64,000 nucleotides of DNA from Isoetes taiwanensis. Taxonomy: Eukaryota > Streptophyta > Lycopodiopsida > Isoetales > Isoetaceae. How positions within the stretch are numbered: the stretch's first letter is position 1; every line of letters begins with the position of its first letter. This document shows positions 21,587-33,408 of this stretch, piece by piece. The stretch is taken from positions 10,368,716 through 10,432,715 of the forward strand of contig JAJEKV010000027.1 in assembly GCA_021234155.1 (NCBI GenBank), in the 5' to 3' direction. The notes below the pieces were generated by a model. It had not been told where the DNA came from, did no database searches, and saw only the letters and a list, made by a program, of their open reading frames with translations. A program made the translations under genes and the position numbers.

Positions 21587-22717
21587 TCAAGGGTACTCCT
21601 TGCGGATTCTCCGCGCCAAATGGAGATCTTTGGGCATTACAGTCACCCTTTTGGCGTGGATGGCGCATAAGTTCCCTTCTTCAAAAAGCTGTGTCAGCTC
21701 CGCCTCGGCTGCCACTTGCAGAACTCGTGTCGTTAAGGAAGTTACCCTGTAATCCGTCACGAACTCCTGCATTACCTCCCGCATCAGGCGCTCGAACGGG
21801 GCCTTCCTAATCAGGAGATTAGTATACTGTTGGAAGTGCCTAATCTCCCGAAAAACGCGGGCGTGCCGAGAATTAGGCCCATGGTGTGTCTTCTTCGGCT
21901 TCTCCGGACGTGGAGGTGGCGGCTTCAGCTGGTTCTTCGGCTGGCCGCCTTTGACGTAGCGCTCCACGTTCTGCCTGCAATACCAGTCATTGTACCTCGT
22001 CCAGCGACGAAGGTACTCCTGGTACGCCTTCAGCTTGCGCTTGAATTGGCGCTCCTCGCGGAGCGTGAATGGCCGCTCACCCACCTTCTGCTTCTTTACT
22101 ACCTTCGGTGGCTTGGGCCACTTCGGATAGGGTGGGCGTGCGTTGGGGTCTAAGGATTCCCCAACGACTTCGTCTCCCTCCTCCTGGACTTCCTCCTCCT
22201 CCTGGACTTCCTCTTCCTCCTCATAAGCTACCTCGCGGGGGCGAGGTTCTTCGATCACTATGGTCCCGCGAGGTCTATCATTTCTCCTCTTCGTTCTCCG
22301 CTCCTTCTCCCTAAGCTCCCTCTCCCTCTCCCTCTTCTTTCTTGCAGCTTCTTCTTCCGGCCACTCCGCCACCTTATTCTTGCCCTTCTTCTTTGCTGAC
22401 GAAGGGCCCGCCTCCTGGGTCTGGTGCTGCGGCTACTCTTGGTCGTCCTCCTGCTCTTCTTCTCGGCTAAAGAGATCGCCGACGTGAACTGCCTGGCCGG
22501 TCTGCTGGGACTGAGCCGAAGAAGAGCTACTGCTAGAGCTAGGGCTGCCCTCCTCCGAAGGCTGGAAGGTCTCGTCTGATGACGACTGCGCTTCCTCCCC
22601 TGGTTTCGGCCGAAGGTGTGGCGGGATCTGCTTAGTGTGACGACCTGCTGCTGCTTGCGCCATCGAAAGTGAGGGTCTCTCGCCAAACTTCCTTGCTGTC
22701 TGCTTGGTGCGTGCCAT
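21587..22717 (-). pseudogene. Histone H3-like protein with long linker, one internal TAG
   Basis: The frame opens at ATG 22,717 and runs 376 codons to the stop at 21,587, broken only by a TAG at codon 95 (22,435-22,433). Residues 1-10 are MARTKQTARK, identical to the start of canonical H3, including K4 and K9; then the sequence departs (F instead of S10). Residues 12-280 are a low-complexity linker: Ser-rich, then basic ([16 protein letters not shown]), then acidic ([13 protein letters not shown]), then Pro/Lys-rich. Residues about 284-376 align without gaps to the H3 fold: [17 protein letters not shown] (alpha N), [25 protein letters not shown] and LARRIR. The H3-H3 interface residues equivalent to C110, H113, R116, D123 and L126 are kept. 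Loop 1 is not lengthened, unlike CENH3. Canonical H3 is about 136 residues. A CAG-to-TAG change would explain the stop. No introns. Confidence 0.88.
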
Positions 22718-23883
22718 ATTTAACGGTCTAAGAAATGGATGACGTAAGGCTGAGCAAGAGAGATAAGGTGGAGGAAGAGTTGGTGGGAAACGAGGTGGCA
22801 AGGATATTTAAAAGGAGGTGTTCTAGGGAATATTCTCCTACCATTAATAGGCCTACTTATTAGCCCCCCTATTAATTACTCCCATATACTTAATTATTGG
22901 TATCTATTTAATTATTGGTGTATATACTTAATTTCGTATTATACTTTAAAATTTTCAAATTTCCTAATAGTTTTGGAGTATTAATTGTGAATTTGCGCCC
23001 TTTTTCACTCAGGTCTCGGATTGGCATGATTCTTCGACCCATTTTAGGTGAAATTTGATGCGGACGCATAATTTTCACTTCAAATTTACTAGAAGGTTAA
23101 TTTGACTCATTCCTTTTTCATCATCTAACAACTTAGCCTATTCTTACGGACCCACTACCTAGGAAAAAAAAATTTCCCCTATTTTCGAGGTTCCATGGTG
23201 GAAATTTTCATTTCACCCTATTAGGCCTGTTAGACTACTTCCATGGTTATGGTCAGTGCTGTTAGTCCTGTGCCTCCTGGTTCAGGACTATTCATGCATA
23301 CGACGGACCAGGTCAAGCTTAAGGATCCACAGACAGCCACGGGTCAGCCATCAAAAGCTCAGCAGAAGACCAAGCAGCAGACCACGCAGTCAAAGCCTGC
23401 GTCCGTCAACAAGAGGCGCCGCTCAGACAAGTGACGGCCCGCCACCGCCCGCGTCAGCGTCAGCGTGATTCGAGGCACTTCAAGAGGCACCGCCAACATT
23501 CCTGAAAATCAGGCCTCCTTCCAGGAGTCGGCACCGAGATCAGTCAGAGTGTCTATATTGGGCCAAAGGCCATTGTACTATATATATGAGTAGAGCTAGC
23601 ACATGAGTTTTTAGATGAGTTTTGAGTCTTGTCTCTCTTCAGTCTTCTCTCGATTGCGAGAGCTCATGTATGTTCATCATTGATATCAAGGAAGCTTATC
23701 ATTTTCCTCTCACTGTTCTCTCTTGTTCTGTTTTCTCTTCTTGTTCTTTCCTTGCAAATCCCGCGTGACATAGTCCCCCGGATTCTCCTGTTAGATCCAA
23801 GGGTCCTCACAGAGGGCTGTCTTGCAGGAGTTCCCGAACCCAGACCCAAAACAAGTGCTAGTTCCTGGTCAACCAAGAACATC
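22718..23883 (-). other. Untranslated leader of the family A element
   Basis: About 1.2 kb between primer site and the first ORF. Frames on the other strand (23,243-23,468 and 23,629-23,901) look like shadows. No gene was recognised. Confidence 0.5.
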
Positions 23884-23895
23884 GCTCTGATACCA
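23884..23895 (-). other. Primer-binding site (tRNA-iMet type)
   Basis: TGGTATCAGAGC on the minus strand, one base inside the LTR end. This is the common plant retrotransposon site complementary to the 3' end of initiator methionine tRNA. Confidence 0.85.
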
Positions 23896-23896
23896 T

Positions 23897-25539
23897 TGTG
23901 ACGCTCCCTACTAAATATATGGCCCCCGGCCGTACACTCGGCAGGAAATCCCCCATCCGGTCCTGCAACCGCACGGGCCCTCCGTCTATCCCGCACTCTG
24001 AGATGATCGTAGTGCGGGAAGGGGACACGAAGGTGTCTTGCGTGCCCTTCCCCTATGGGCTCCTTTCACAGCGGAAGCACAAGCATCGTCAGAACTAGCA
24101 ATACAATACAACATACTACCTCGAAGGGTAGCTCATCCACATATCCCTAGGTGCAAAGAACATAATCATACGCCATAAGACATGAGAGCTCCTACCCGTG
24201 GCTCCGACACATAAGGAAGTCGACTGACTGGATAGGCCTCAAGATAGAGCAGACCGAGTCATAACAATGGAGAGGGCTGGCATAAGACAATGGCTAGGGT
24301 TGACCACTCCATCCGCCCCTCCTATGCATACTTTGCAGATGGGCTAGATCAGGCTCTGGCATGACTCCAACCTTCCGGATACGCAATCCATGGCATCACC
24401 CATCGAGACTACTCCAGGTTGCATCTCCCTGGTCTGTCGAGGTAAGAAGGGTTGCATCTACCCTTCCCGGGGTCTCGAGGCTCCACGAGCGGCTAGAGAA
24501 TCGTGGTGACACATGATTCGTACCCGACTGAACCCCCCAAAACAAGAGCCAAGTTGACACTTGCAACTCTTGAGAGGCAGGGCGACACCATCGCCCCGGG
24601 AGGTGTCGGACCCATGCTCGGCCCACACGAAGTGACCGACCATAAGCCTAGCTCACTATGGGATCCCCCGTAGCCCCCACTCGGCAGGGATCCTCCCTCC
24701 ATCTTGCCTCTAGCCCCGTTGTGTAGTGCTGAGTCACATCATAGCTTCCATAGCCCGGTGGGTTCCTATGCACAGGCCGCATATAATAGGAACTAAGGGA
24801 TCTACACTAGGAGCATACTACATATGGCCCTAGGTCTCTACCCCCCTTCCCAATACAAGAGGAGCAACATGATCAACCAACATCACATACCTCATATCAT
24901 GATAAATATCATAAGAACATCTTAACCTAATCATACATATCTAACTTACAGTTAGGGTTCCTTGATTATGGTTCAAGATGTTCAACAAGGGTTCTAGGAT
25001 GGCTCTATTCTAGACACGAAATACTAACCCATCTGGAGTGCTAACTTCCAGATGAACTAACATGAACTCCACTCAACCTACCTGCTCCATAAGCGCTTCC
25101 TCCCATTCCTGGCGTCTCCATGCTCCTTGACGTGGGTCGAAGGCTTGCTCCCTCTACGATCATACACACCTTCCAGGGGCTACTGCTCCAGGCTAGGCTA
25201 TGACGAACGATGCTCAAAACGGGGTTTTGGGCACGTAGATGAGAGTTCAGGTGCTAGGGTCAGGAAAAAGGGTCTAGGGTTGGGGTTTGAGCCAATATAG
25301 GTGTGGGTCCACATGGGATGCCACGTGGCACCAATAGGATGAGGCCGTGTGGCGGTTGCCCAATAGGATAAGGCCATGTGGAAATGGGCCTTATCCTAAG
25401 GTTATCTAAGTTGAACAATTAACTTAGATGTGCACCCCTTGCCACTTTCTAAGGCATACAAGGCTACATAGGTAGACTTGTATGGTGACGGGTCCAAGAA
25501 TATACGTATTTATAGCGTATATTCCCCTGGAACGTCACA
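23897..25539 (-). repeat. Full 5' LTR (family A)
   Basis: The LTR starts with TGTGACG at 25,539 and ends with CGTCACA at 23,897, a perfect 7-bp inverted end. It is followed directly by a tRNA-iMet type primer site. A 365-bp portion is repeated at 18,450-18,814, and a diverged relative begins at 59,034 with the same TGTGACGCTCCC end (plus-strand reading). No matching 5-bp target duplication is visible because the far end is truncated. Confidence 0.85.
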
Positions 25540-25548
25540 CAAAAGTAG

Positions 25549-25850
25549 ACTTTGAGGCATTGTAGACCCATTGCTACGGCTAAAGCAAGATTGGGCAAAC
25601 AGGTCTCACCTATACCAACTAGCTTCTGGAAGTAAATGATATGACGATCTAGCGCAGCCCTCTGAAGGGGTAGGAAACCCGTCTTTTGGAGCAGGATCTG
25701 ACATGGAACTATGGACTTTACCCTAAGTGCTCGTGCTAAGAAGGCCTTCTGTACCTGCTCCAGGGCATTTCAGGTGGCAAGGGATATCGACTGACCCCAC
25801 ACCTCTGACCCTTATAGGAGAACCGACTCAACCAAGGCTCTGAACATGTG
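25549..25850 (-). pseudogene. LINE C-terminal fragment
   Basis: Minus-strand reading gives VWGQSISLAT, NALEQVQKAFLARALRVKS and ILLQKTGFLPLQRAALDR, a conserved block downstream of the reverse transcriptase in plant LINEs; a close relative is at 32,900-33,050. It contains stops and frameshifts. It lies directly outside the family A LTR. Confidence 0.6.
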
Positions 25851-25969
25851 TGACTAGTGACCCCATGCATACAGCTCTGCCTTGTGGCTGTGGTTCTGCA
25901 TGGCATATAGTGCTTTCCATCCTGCTGTGACACGCAACCTGATGGAAGCATCCCAGTGTGTGGTTTAAA

Positions 25970-26240
25970 CGACATTTTTGGCCCGAGCACTTGGGGTAAA
26001 GTCAATAGTTCCATATTAGATACTTTTGCAGGAGACCAGTTTATTGCCTCTACAAAGGACTGCATTTGAACATCACCTCATATACTTTCAGAAGGTGGTT
26101 AGTATGGACAACACTTGCTTCCAAAACTCACCTATATCGTGACCATGCGTCCGCAATGCCTCAAAGCTTGCTGGAAGGAGAAGCAAACTAATTGGCTTTC
26201 CAGATGGAATGTGCAGGAGCATAGAGACAAAAGTATGCTA
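25970..26240 (+). pseudogene. LINE C-terminal fragment, inverted relative to its neighbour
   Basis: Plus-strand reading gives FLARALGVKSIVPY, a stop, ILLQETSLLPLQRTAFEHH and LIYFQKVVSMDNT. This is the same block as at 25,549-25,850 but on the opposite strand. The two pieces face each other as a decayed inverted repeat. Confidence 0.6.
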
Positions 26241-26539
26241 GTGGGTTGCAAATAAACGCGACCACAACATTAACACCAGCACTTTTTCTTTCGTACCCTT
26301 CATCTATTATAGTACCACCATTTTCCGCCTGTCACTTCGTCTAGCCCCTACCCATCTATACAATTATGACCTGCTTATTGCCCGCGATAATGAGTGCGAC
26401 CTGTTAAAGTTTGGAACATAAATAAACTAACTTTCGAGTTTGTATTTTCCAAATCTATCTTCCACAACTTTCTCTACGCCAAACAAACACCCTGTGGATT
26501 TGTGCTCTCCGATTTCCATATTATACAAATTAGATCAAC

Positions 26540-27774
26540 CATGGGCAAGAAGATGATTGATCTGCCTGTTCAAGCGGTAATTTCAACCAAGGCCATGCGT
26601 CAGGTAAGCAAAAAGCAATGCTAAAATTCTATGGATTTAGGGTGCCCCGCTAATTTGTTTTACTGCCTTGCTAATTTGTTTTACTTGCATTCTTCTAGGC
26701 CAGACGGAATATTCCCGACCTGGCTGATTGCTGAACAAAAGAAGACTTCCATGTGTATGTGGGTCTGCCAAATGAGGGCATTCATCCCTCTCAATTTCGA
26801 ACAGATGTTATCTCTGCAACAGAGTACAATGAAATTTGGGATACCAACGGTGTCATTCCTGTCAAAACTGCCATTGACAAGGTTAGGCCAGAGCACGAAG
26901 AAGCTCGAATTGAACTTCTGAGTATAAGTATACCCCGAGGGATTGAAGAATAGAGAAGTAAGGAAAATAGTATCATATCTTTTTGCATTCAACAACTGTC
27001 AGAGAGCCAAGAAGGATCAACCTTCAAGGTTAATTGGGCAGTAGTTGCAGCTAAGAGTAGAGCTTACAGCAGTAAGGTTAAAAGTGAACCGGCAAGTAGT
27101 GGTCCATCAAGTAGAGTCAAGCCCATTAGATCTTAGCAGACCACATCACTTGAGAGCATAGCGGAAAGGCAAGCTTCATGAGGCACTAGTATTAAAGTAG
27201 AAGAGAAAACGTTCATGAGGAGTGCTCCATTGTGCACATCAGCAGCTTATTCAGCTATTTGAAGAACATATCATGCCTGGAAGTCGTGATCAAATGTCTA
27301 CAGGATGCTGTAAACATGCAACAAGCTGATTTAGTGGCTAAGAAGGAGCTAGTTGTCCAGCCGCAGGCTAAAGGAACTTTCTTCTCAATTTCACATCAGA
27401 AATTGCAAACCATAAAAGACAATATCTCGCGCCTTCAAGCCCTGACAGATCCTGATGCAGGTGCCTCTGTTGAGCTACTGAGCTTAGAAAAGGAGAAAGA
27501 TATGGCAGAGTACATGCTTAAATGGGGATAGGCCAGTAGATGAAGCATAGTTCATCAGGTGGCCACTGTAGTTGCTGAGGTTGCAAACAGTGAAGTGCAA
27601 CTTGCAAAAGCCCAGCATCATTTACAGAAGAATATCAACCAGCTTAGGGAACTGGCAAAGAGAGCTAGCCAGCTTGTGAGATCTGTTCTTTGCCATTCAG
27701 GTTGCCAATTGGAGATTAGGAGAGATGCTCCAAATGCGGGCTCGCATTTTCTGATGATTACGCCCTCAACCTGA
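26540..27774 (+). pseudogene. Unrecognised exon-like gene relic
   Basis: An ATG at 26,541 starts GKKMIDLPVQAVISTKAMRQ, followed by GTAAGC (splice donor). After an acceptor TTCTTCTAG near 26,698 an exon reads ARRNIPDLADC, one TGA, then TKEDFHVYVGLPNEGIHPSQ, VKTAIDKVRPEHEEARIELL to about 26,922. Further coiled-coil-like pieces follow at 27,280-27,531 (QTIKDNISRLQALTDP) and 27,559-27,700 (VQLAKAQHHLQKNINQLREL). The composition is clearly protein-like and splice sites fit, but I cannot name the family. The in-frame TGA and broken later frames suggest a pseudogene. Confidence 0.45.
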
Positions 27775-27799
27775 AGCTGAAATGTGGCCACATATATCA

Positions 27800-28945
27800 T
27801 TTCAGCTATCTAAGTAACCCATTCAATTCAATTCAGTTCTAGTGGACGTTATCTCCACAAAGTTTTTGGTCACTTTTTTTGGAACAATAAATACTCACGT
27901 CCTTCATCTAAAAAATAAAAGTAAAAACAAAAAAGTTATTATTAGAGATGGTGGCTTCATTATCCTAGTATTTGTAGGAGAGACATAGGTAACGAGAAAT
28001 GTTAAAATGCTATTTTGTCCTAAAGATAATTTGTGGTTCATATCCAATTATCAAGTTGCAACAATCTTTCTTCTACTATTTCAAAGGACAAACTGTTAAA
28101 ATAAGTTTGAGTTTGATGCTAGTTGTCATTTTGTATATATGTTCTTGGTGTTAAGGTGTTGGAGGAAAGAGATAGATAGGTAGATAGATAGTAATTTTAA
28201 CGTCACGCCACTAGGCAGCATCCAACTGGACATGTGACCACACACCACACTACATTGCTTGGTTAGGCCCTGCCCCCAACCACCTTACATTGCGTCTGTT
28301 GGGATTTGACCCACTACTGAATGTGCAAGGGATGTAAGGGCGTTAAAAGTGTTTTGATTTTAGTGGTGATGATAACGGGAGCGGTGGATAATGCTATTCA
28401 TACAGACAATGATGCATTATTGGAAGGGGTACGGGGAGGATATGCTGGAATGAACTTGTGGTGTTGTAGTTAGGTTCAATGTGATGTAGACGTTTTCACT
28501 TTATTTCAGATTTATCTATTCATGTTAGTATGGCCATTTCAAGGGATTCTAATGTTAGAACCGAAGGGAATCCTGGGCAAGATCCAGTTTGTTATTCAAG
28601 ACAAGCTGAAATATGTAACAACCACCATATAGGTCTGTATTTCACAATAAATGCATCCTTTCAATTTAAATCCAATGTTCTTGGTTCATCTTCTTGAAGA
28701 TTGGAAGAGCAACAATATGTGAAACTATACTAAACCTAAAAAAATAAAGCAACTAGTAGTAGGGCAGTCTTTGGGCAAATGGATGGATGCTTGGGGAGGA
28801 CAGGGTTGGATACTTGGTTTTGCAAAAAAGGAAATGAGAAGACGCCAAACAACTTTGAAATGAGGATAGTATAGCTTTAGCTCTCGGGTGGCTCTTCAAT
28901 GGTCCATGGGACATTTTTCATAGGCCACATGTTATTGCATGGCAT
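27800..28945. other. Non-coding region
   Basis: No frame of note on either strand. A short GATA-type microsatellite lies near 28,168-28,190. Confidence 0.5.
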
Positions 28946-28949
28946 TGGC

Positions 28950-29640
28950 ACTATAATACCACAATAGTAAACTGATTATGGCGAAGATTTATGTCATGTA
29001 TGTTGCGTGTTGTATTCAGTACCTATGCTAGAATTCCTCCTTTGAGCTCGTTATTTTGAAGGTGCAAAGTCGACGTTGTAGATTTTATTTTTGAAAGAGG
29101 ACCATTTAACTTTTTATAGGATATATCCATGCTACACAAATTAAATAGTCTGCCAAAGGATGTTAGAATGCTACCAGTGAGACCATTGTTTGCGTGATCT
29201 AGATTGTGCAAGTTGACAAGCTTACCTAATTCAGAGAGTATACTTCCATTGATCTCATTATCATTCAGATAAAGATCAGCCAGGTTTGACAGATTACCTA
29301 ATGCTTTTGGAATTGCATTTGATAAAGAGTTGCGCGAAAGATGCAAGTAAACTAACTGAGAACATCTTCCAATGGAGTCAGGTATGTTGCCACTCAGTCT
29401 AGTGCCAGATATTTGTAAATCCCTTAACTAGCTCAGTTTACCAAGGTCAGGTAGATTTCCTGCCAGATTGCACAGCATAGGTAACTTGCAAACCTCCAAA
29501 TTCTTCAAATTGGTAAAACTTTTTGGAAAGCCACCACTTAGTTCTAAGTTGTCTAATATAAGTTCGTGGAGTTTGTCCGATCTACCAAAAGACTCAGAAA
29601 TTTCTCCAAGAAGATGACCACCTTCAACATTCCCCAAGCG
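28950..29640 (-). pseudogene. Leucine-rich repeat receptor-like protein fragment
   Basis: The minus frame from 29,637 reads repeats of the plant LRR type (LxxLxxLxLxxNxLxGxIP): LHELILDNLELSGGFPKS, LRDLQISGTRLSGNIPDSIG, YLHLSRNSLSNAIPKALGNL, DLYLNDNEINGSILSELGKL, NNGLTGSILTSFGRL and LHLQNNELKGGILA. About eight repeats are visible. In-frame TAG codons interrupt at 29,428 (between LGKLS and LRDLQ) and 29,023. There is no signal peptide, membrane span or kinase domain in reach, so this is a fragment of an LRR receptor-like kinase or receptor-like protein. Confidence 0.85.
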
Positions 29641-29649
29641 TTTATGTAG

Positions 29650-31480
29650 AAGTGTCTAACACATTGATACCCTGATCAAAAAAAATTATACGAACCTCGA
29701 AAAAGAGCTCTGGCCTATTTGTCAGCACAACATCTCCTACTGCATTTTTTCTTACACAATTACTAAGTGTATTCTTTTGTTATACAAGGATGCCTCAAAT
29801 TGAAGGTGAGGCCATGGAAAAAAGGGGAAATGTGCATAACATGGGACCTCTTTATTTAGGAGCTTGACCCAACCTTGTTTCTTGCTGGAAATTTTGCCTC
29901 TTGTGGTCATTTGATAAAATAACCAATAAAGCTACAAAAAAGGAAGTGTGATCATCTGAGTTTCGAACACAAAACCATAAGGGCAGGAAAATGCAGAATG
30001 GTTGCTGAGCTATGTCAACCCACCTGTCATATTCCAGCTCCACGGCTGTATCATTTGTTCGCAAGGTTGCCTATGCTCTTACGATGGTTAGGCTCCGCCA
30101 TCCTATTTCTTTTCCTCAGGTTTCTCAAATTTCTCATCTGCTTTTTCATATATCATTATCTCCTCTTAGTGACTGTTCTTCAGGCCGAGGGTCATTCAAT
30201 CCTTATATAAGAAATGCACAAACTGCTAGCATACCTGATTTTCTGCATTCCAATTCTGAACCTCCATCGCCATAGACAAAGGTTACTCCAATAGCTTAAC
30301 AAATCCAAAGGGGAACATGGACAACCTCCAATGTAATGCCGATGTTTGAAAGCTTATTAAAATCTATCGAAGGTTTCTAGATGAAAGCTAGCTCGCGTCA
30401 GAAATATCAACTACACTGGTTGGGTTGCCGCACTGGTCCAAGGCAAGCTGAGAGTTTTTTTATTGCTGCTGAGGCCAGAGATGTGATGCACAGAGTGCTA
30501 CAACCCTCGAAGTGCTGCTACTGGAGTTGTTGCTGCCTAGCGGCTACTGAAGTTGAAACTGTTGCTATTGCTGTTGATGCTGCCATTATTGCTCCTACTG
30601 CTCTTATTTTGCCATTTGCCCATATTGTTTGTCACTTCTCGGGGTACTGGCACTGGATCGCTTCTCTTCCTAGTCCTACACCACACCTAGATGTTATTCT
30701 CCATGTTGCTATTGTGGCTTTGTAGGAGTCTACATCTGCTGCACCCAAATAGGAACTGTGCTTGTATATAGTCTTTAGGGGCTTCCCTTGCAGAAGGAAA
30801 ATATTAGTCTCAACTCCATCACCGTGGATATGGATTTCATAAACTTGAAAGCATGCTAGATATAGACTATTCGATCTGTCAGGCTATCATCACTAGTTAT
30901 TCAATGAGTGCATTGACAAACATGGACATGGTGGTATAGCCCGCTACTATCGATCAACCTTAGCACCGTCAGTCTCTGTACATAAGATGGACATATATAA
31001 TCACTAACTGTGGGTACAAGCGCAGAGTTGTAGTGACAACCTTCTTTTTGTGGCAACATGCTATTTCCCACATGCAGATTATAACTTTTATCACCACCAC
31101 TCAGATGTGGATAGGATGAAACTGTTTGTCGATCGATATACATCAAATACAGACAGTTTGGGACATATCATGTTATTTGGAGCTTCAATGGACGCACTCG
31201 TAGAGAACAACTAATGAAGTTTAACCCCTTGGCAGAGGACGTGTTACACCTTTTCCTTGCAAAAACTTCTTGGCCATGTACGTCGGATGACAAAGCACAC
31301 CTAGTCATATGCTATAGCAGACAGTTGCTTCAGATGTGCGGCATCTTTGACTTGGTTATCTATAATGGTCTAGCATTATGGGGCCATCCTCTGCAAGTTA
31401 CACCTTGTAAGCAAGAGAACTACGGGTTGGCTCCAGTATCATGGATTACATGCCGGTAGCAGAGTAGGATTTGCACCTTG
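29650..31480. other. Non-coding region
   Basis: No gene recognised. A plus frame at 30,012-30,275 (87 codons, Ser-rich start) and one at 30,381-30,725 over an imperfect trinucleotide tract (about 30,520-30,610) have no domain support. Confidence 0.4.
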
Positions 31481-31489
31481 TCATCCACC

Positions 31490-33200
31490 TTCGTGTTGAC
31501 ATGGAAAATAGAGATGAAGAAGTGGATTCAGACCATCGCTTGCCTGTTAAAATATCGTGTGCTACAACCCTTGCATGCCTCAACTGCGCTTAGATTATGA
31601 CCATGTAGAGACTCAGATGCTTGCAGATAAGCTAGCAGAAATTTTGTAGCTTCCCATGCTACAGCAATAGATTGACCAATTAATGGAAGGCTCTTGAGAG
31701 CAGCAACCTTTCCTCATAACGAGTGGTTTGATGATGAATATAAGGAACTTAAATGCACTATTCCCACTTTCAGTATGCACATGATCAAACAATACATAGT
31801 ACCACACTTTTATCAATGGAAAGAAAGCCAGATACATCGCGAAGTATCAAAGGGAAATGTTTTATCCCTGGATCGCATCTGTGGACATTCTGGCGAAAAG
31901 TATTAACGAAGCCTTTACAACCTACGAGGAACATCACTTTGGAGCAATAGATGTAGTACTTGCAGCAGCTCTATGATCTTCTTGGGGTTCAAAATATGAT
32001 ACCCCCACAGATGGTCCTGACGCTAGTAATCACAAAGACAAGGGTCGCCCAAGGCTTACATCGTCTCACCAATGGCAAGGTAGCAGACTTAGATGGCATG
32101 CAGAAAGAGTTGCTAAATGGGCAGGCTACAAGGCAAGCGGCCCTCATCCCCCAGCCAACTACCGCACAATCAAAGTCAGCTTGTTGTTTGCAAAGCTACT
32201 GACCATCATTCTCGAGTAGCGGTTGATGATGTGGATGGAGGAAGCAAATGTCTGGGTTCTCACATAGGCAAGATTCAAGCCCCGACACTCCATGATTTAT
32301 TATATTTTGACAATGCGGACCTTGATTGAGGATAGCAAGACTTCTCGGTAAGACCTATGTTGCTACTTTATTGATTTTGCAAAGGCGTTTGATGCTGTGC
32401 CTCAAAAAAGGCTATGGGACAGAGTGATGCAGTTAGGAGTCCCTAAAAAGTTGCAAAATGCAATATATTGGCTGTATGCGATATTCTCAAGTCGAATGAC
32501 ACTGTTAGGCCAACCAGGTATGCCCACCTTGTCCGATGTTGTTTAGCCTCTACACTGTCTGACGTTCAGCTCATGCACCAAATCATTAAACCGCTCATAC
32601 ACATCGACGACATAGACCTCTTAGCTTACACCACCGCTGACATGTAGCAGCATCTAGATGCCCTAGATGTTTTCTGTTGGACGACTGGAATGCACGTTAA
32701 TTTGGCTAAGACTGAGTTACTGCTTGTCTCATCCTCGTGCCAGCCAAAGCTTCCGACTACGAGTCACGATGGGCTAGGAGGCATTGTGCACTGCAGAACA
32801 ACAGTTACAAGGTAGAGCTTTGTGACTGTGCCCATCAATCGCACTTGTTCAGGATTTTGGTGGAGCCCGTTCTTCTATATATGATCGAGGTTTGAGGCCC
32901 GGTAGTATCCCTTGCCACCTGGAATGACTTGGAGCGAGTGAAGAAAGGCATATTAGCTCGGGCACTTGGGGTAAAATCCACGGCTCCATATCAGATCCTT
33001 CTGCCAAAGACATGTTTCTTGCCTCTTCAGAAGGAAGGAAGAGAGCCGCACTCAACCGCTTAAGAACTATCCGATACCTGACTATATCCGGCACGCTATG
33101 CTGAGTTGGTCTCGCATAACCAGCCACTTCATGTGATGTTGGGCATGGCTTCAGTAAGGTTACTGGAATCATATATTCAGAAGGTGATGGATATGTGCAT
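31490..33200 (+). pseudogene. LINE reverse transcriptase remnant
   Basis: Reading across frames on the plus strand gives, in LINE order, FDDEYKELKC near 31,730, GLHRLTNGKVADLDGMQKEL near 32,070-32,110, a PANYRTIKV block near 32,155, the RT motif YFIDFAKAFDAVPQKRLWDR near 32,370-32,420, a degenerate catalytic box HIDDIDLLAY near 32,605, and the C-terminal block LERVKKGILARALGVKS near 32,930-32,980. Multiple stops and frameshifts make it dead. A poly-T run at 33,300-33,319 lies beyond it. Confidence 0.8.
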
Positions 33201-33408
33201 TCAGCTATGTCCTCAGACACTACTTTGAAATGTATCATCATACGATTATCAAAATGCTTATTGCTGTCAAGGTTTTCTCCTTGTAAACCTTTGGGGACTT
33301 TTTTTTTTTTTTTTTTTTTAATCCTCATAATAATACCTTTGATGTGCTTTTTGATAGGGTCTCATAGGCCTATTAGTCTCCTTGAACGATAACAACTCAT
33401 TTATTAAT

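Larger units (their letters stand above)
18450..25539 (-). mobile_element. LTR retrotransposon relic carrying a histone-H3-like ORF
   Basis: On the minus strand the order is: full LTR (25,539-23,897), primer-binding site TGGTATCAGAGC (23,895-23,884), a leader of about 1.2 kb, an H3-like ORF (22,717-21,587), a structured spacer, a run of unrecognised ORFs (20,830-18,815), and a 365-bp piece of the same LTR (18,814-18,450). No reverse transcriptase, protease or integrase is present; the 3' coding part and the first three quarters of the 3' LTR appear deleted at 18,814. The LTR piece differs from the full LTR at about six of 365 positions by eye. The copy is non-autonomous. Its clade cannot be assigned because no polymerase remains. 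Confidence 0.8.

Noticed and set aside
22069-22487. Plus-strand frames opposite the H3-like ORF
   Set aside because: Shadows of the biased linker sequence; no family match.
21587-22717. Interpretation of the H3-like ORF as a centromeric CENH3 gene
   Set aside because: Loop 1 has canonical length, the tail start is canonical H3 and the 270-residue linker is unlike CENH3; location inside an LTR element also argues against it.
30381-30725. 114-codon plus frame with Ala/Val-rich centre
   Set aside because: Encoded by an imperfect trinucleotide tract; no homology recognised.
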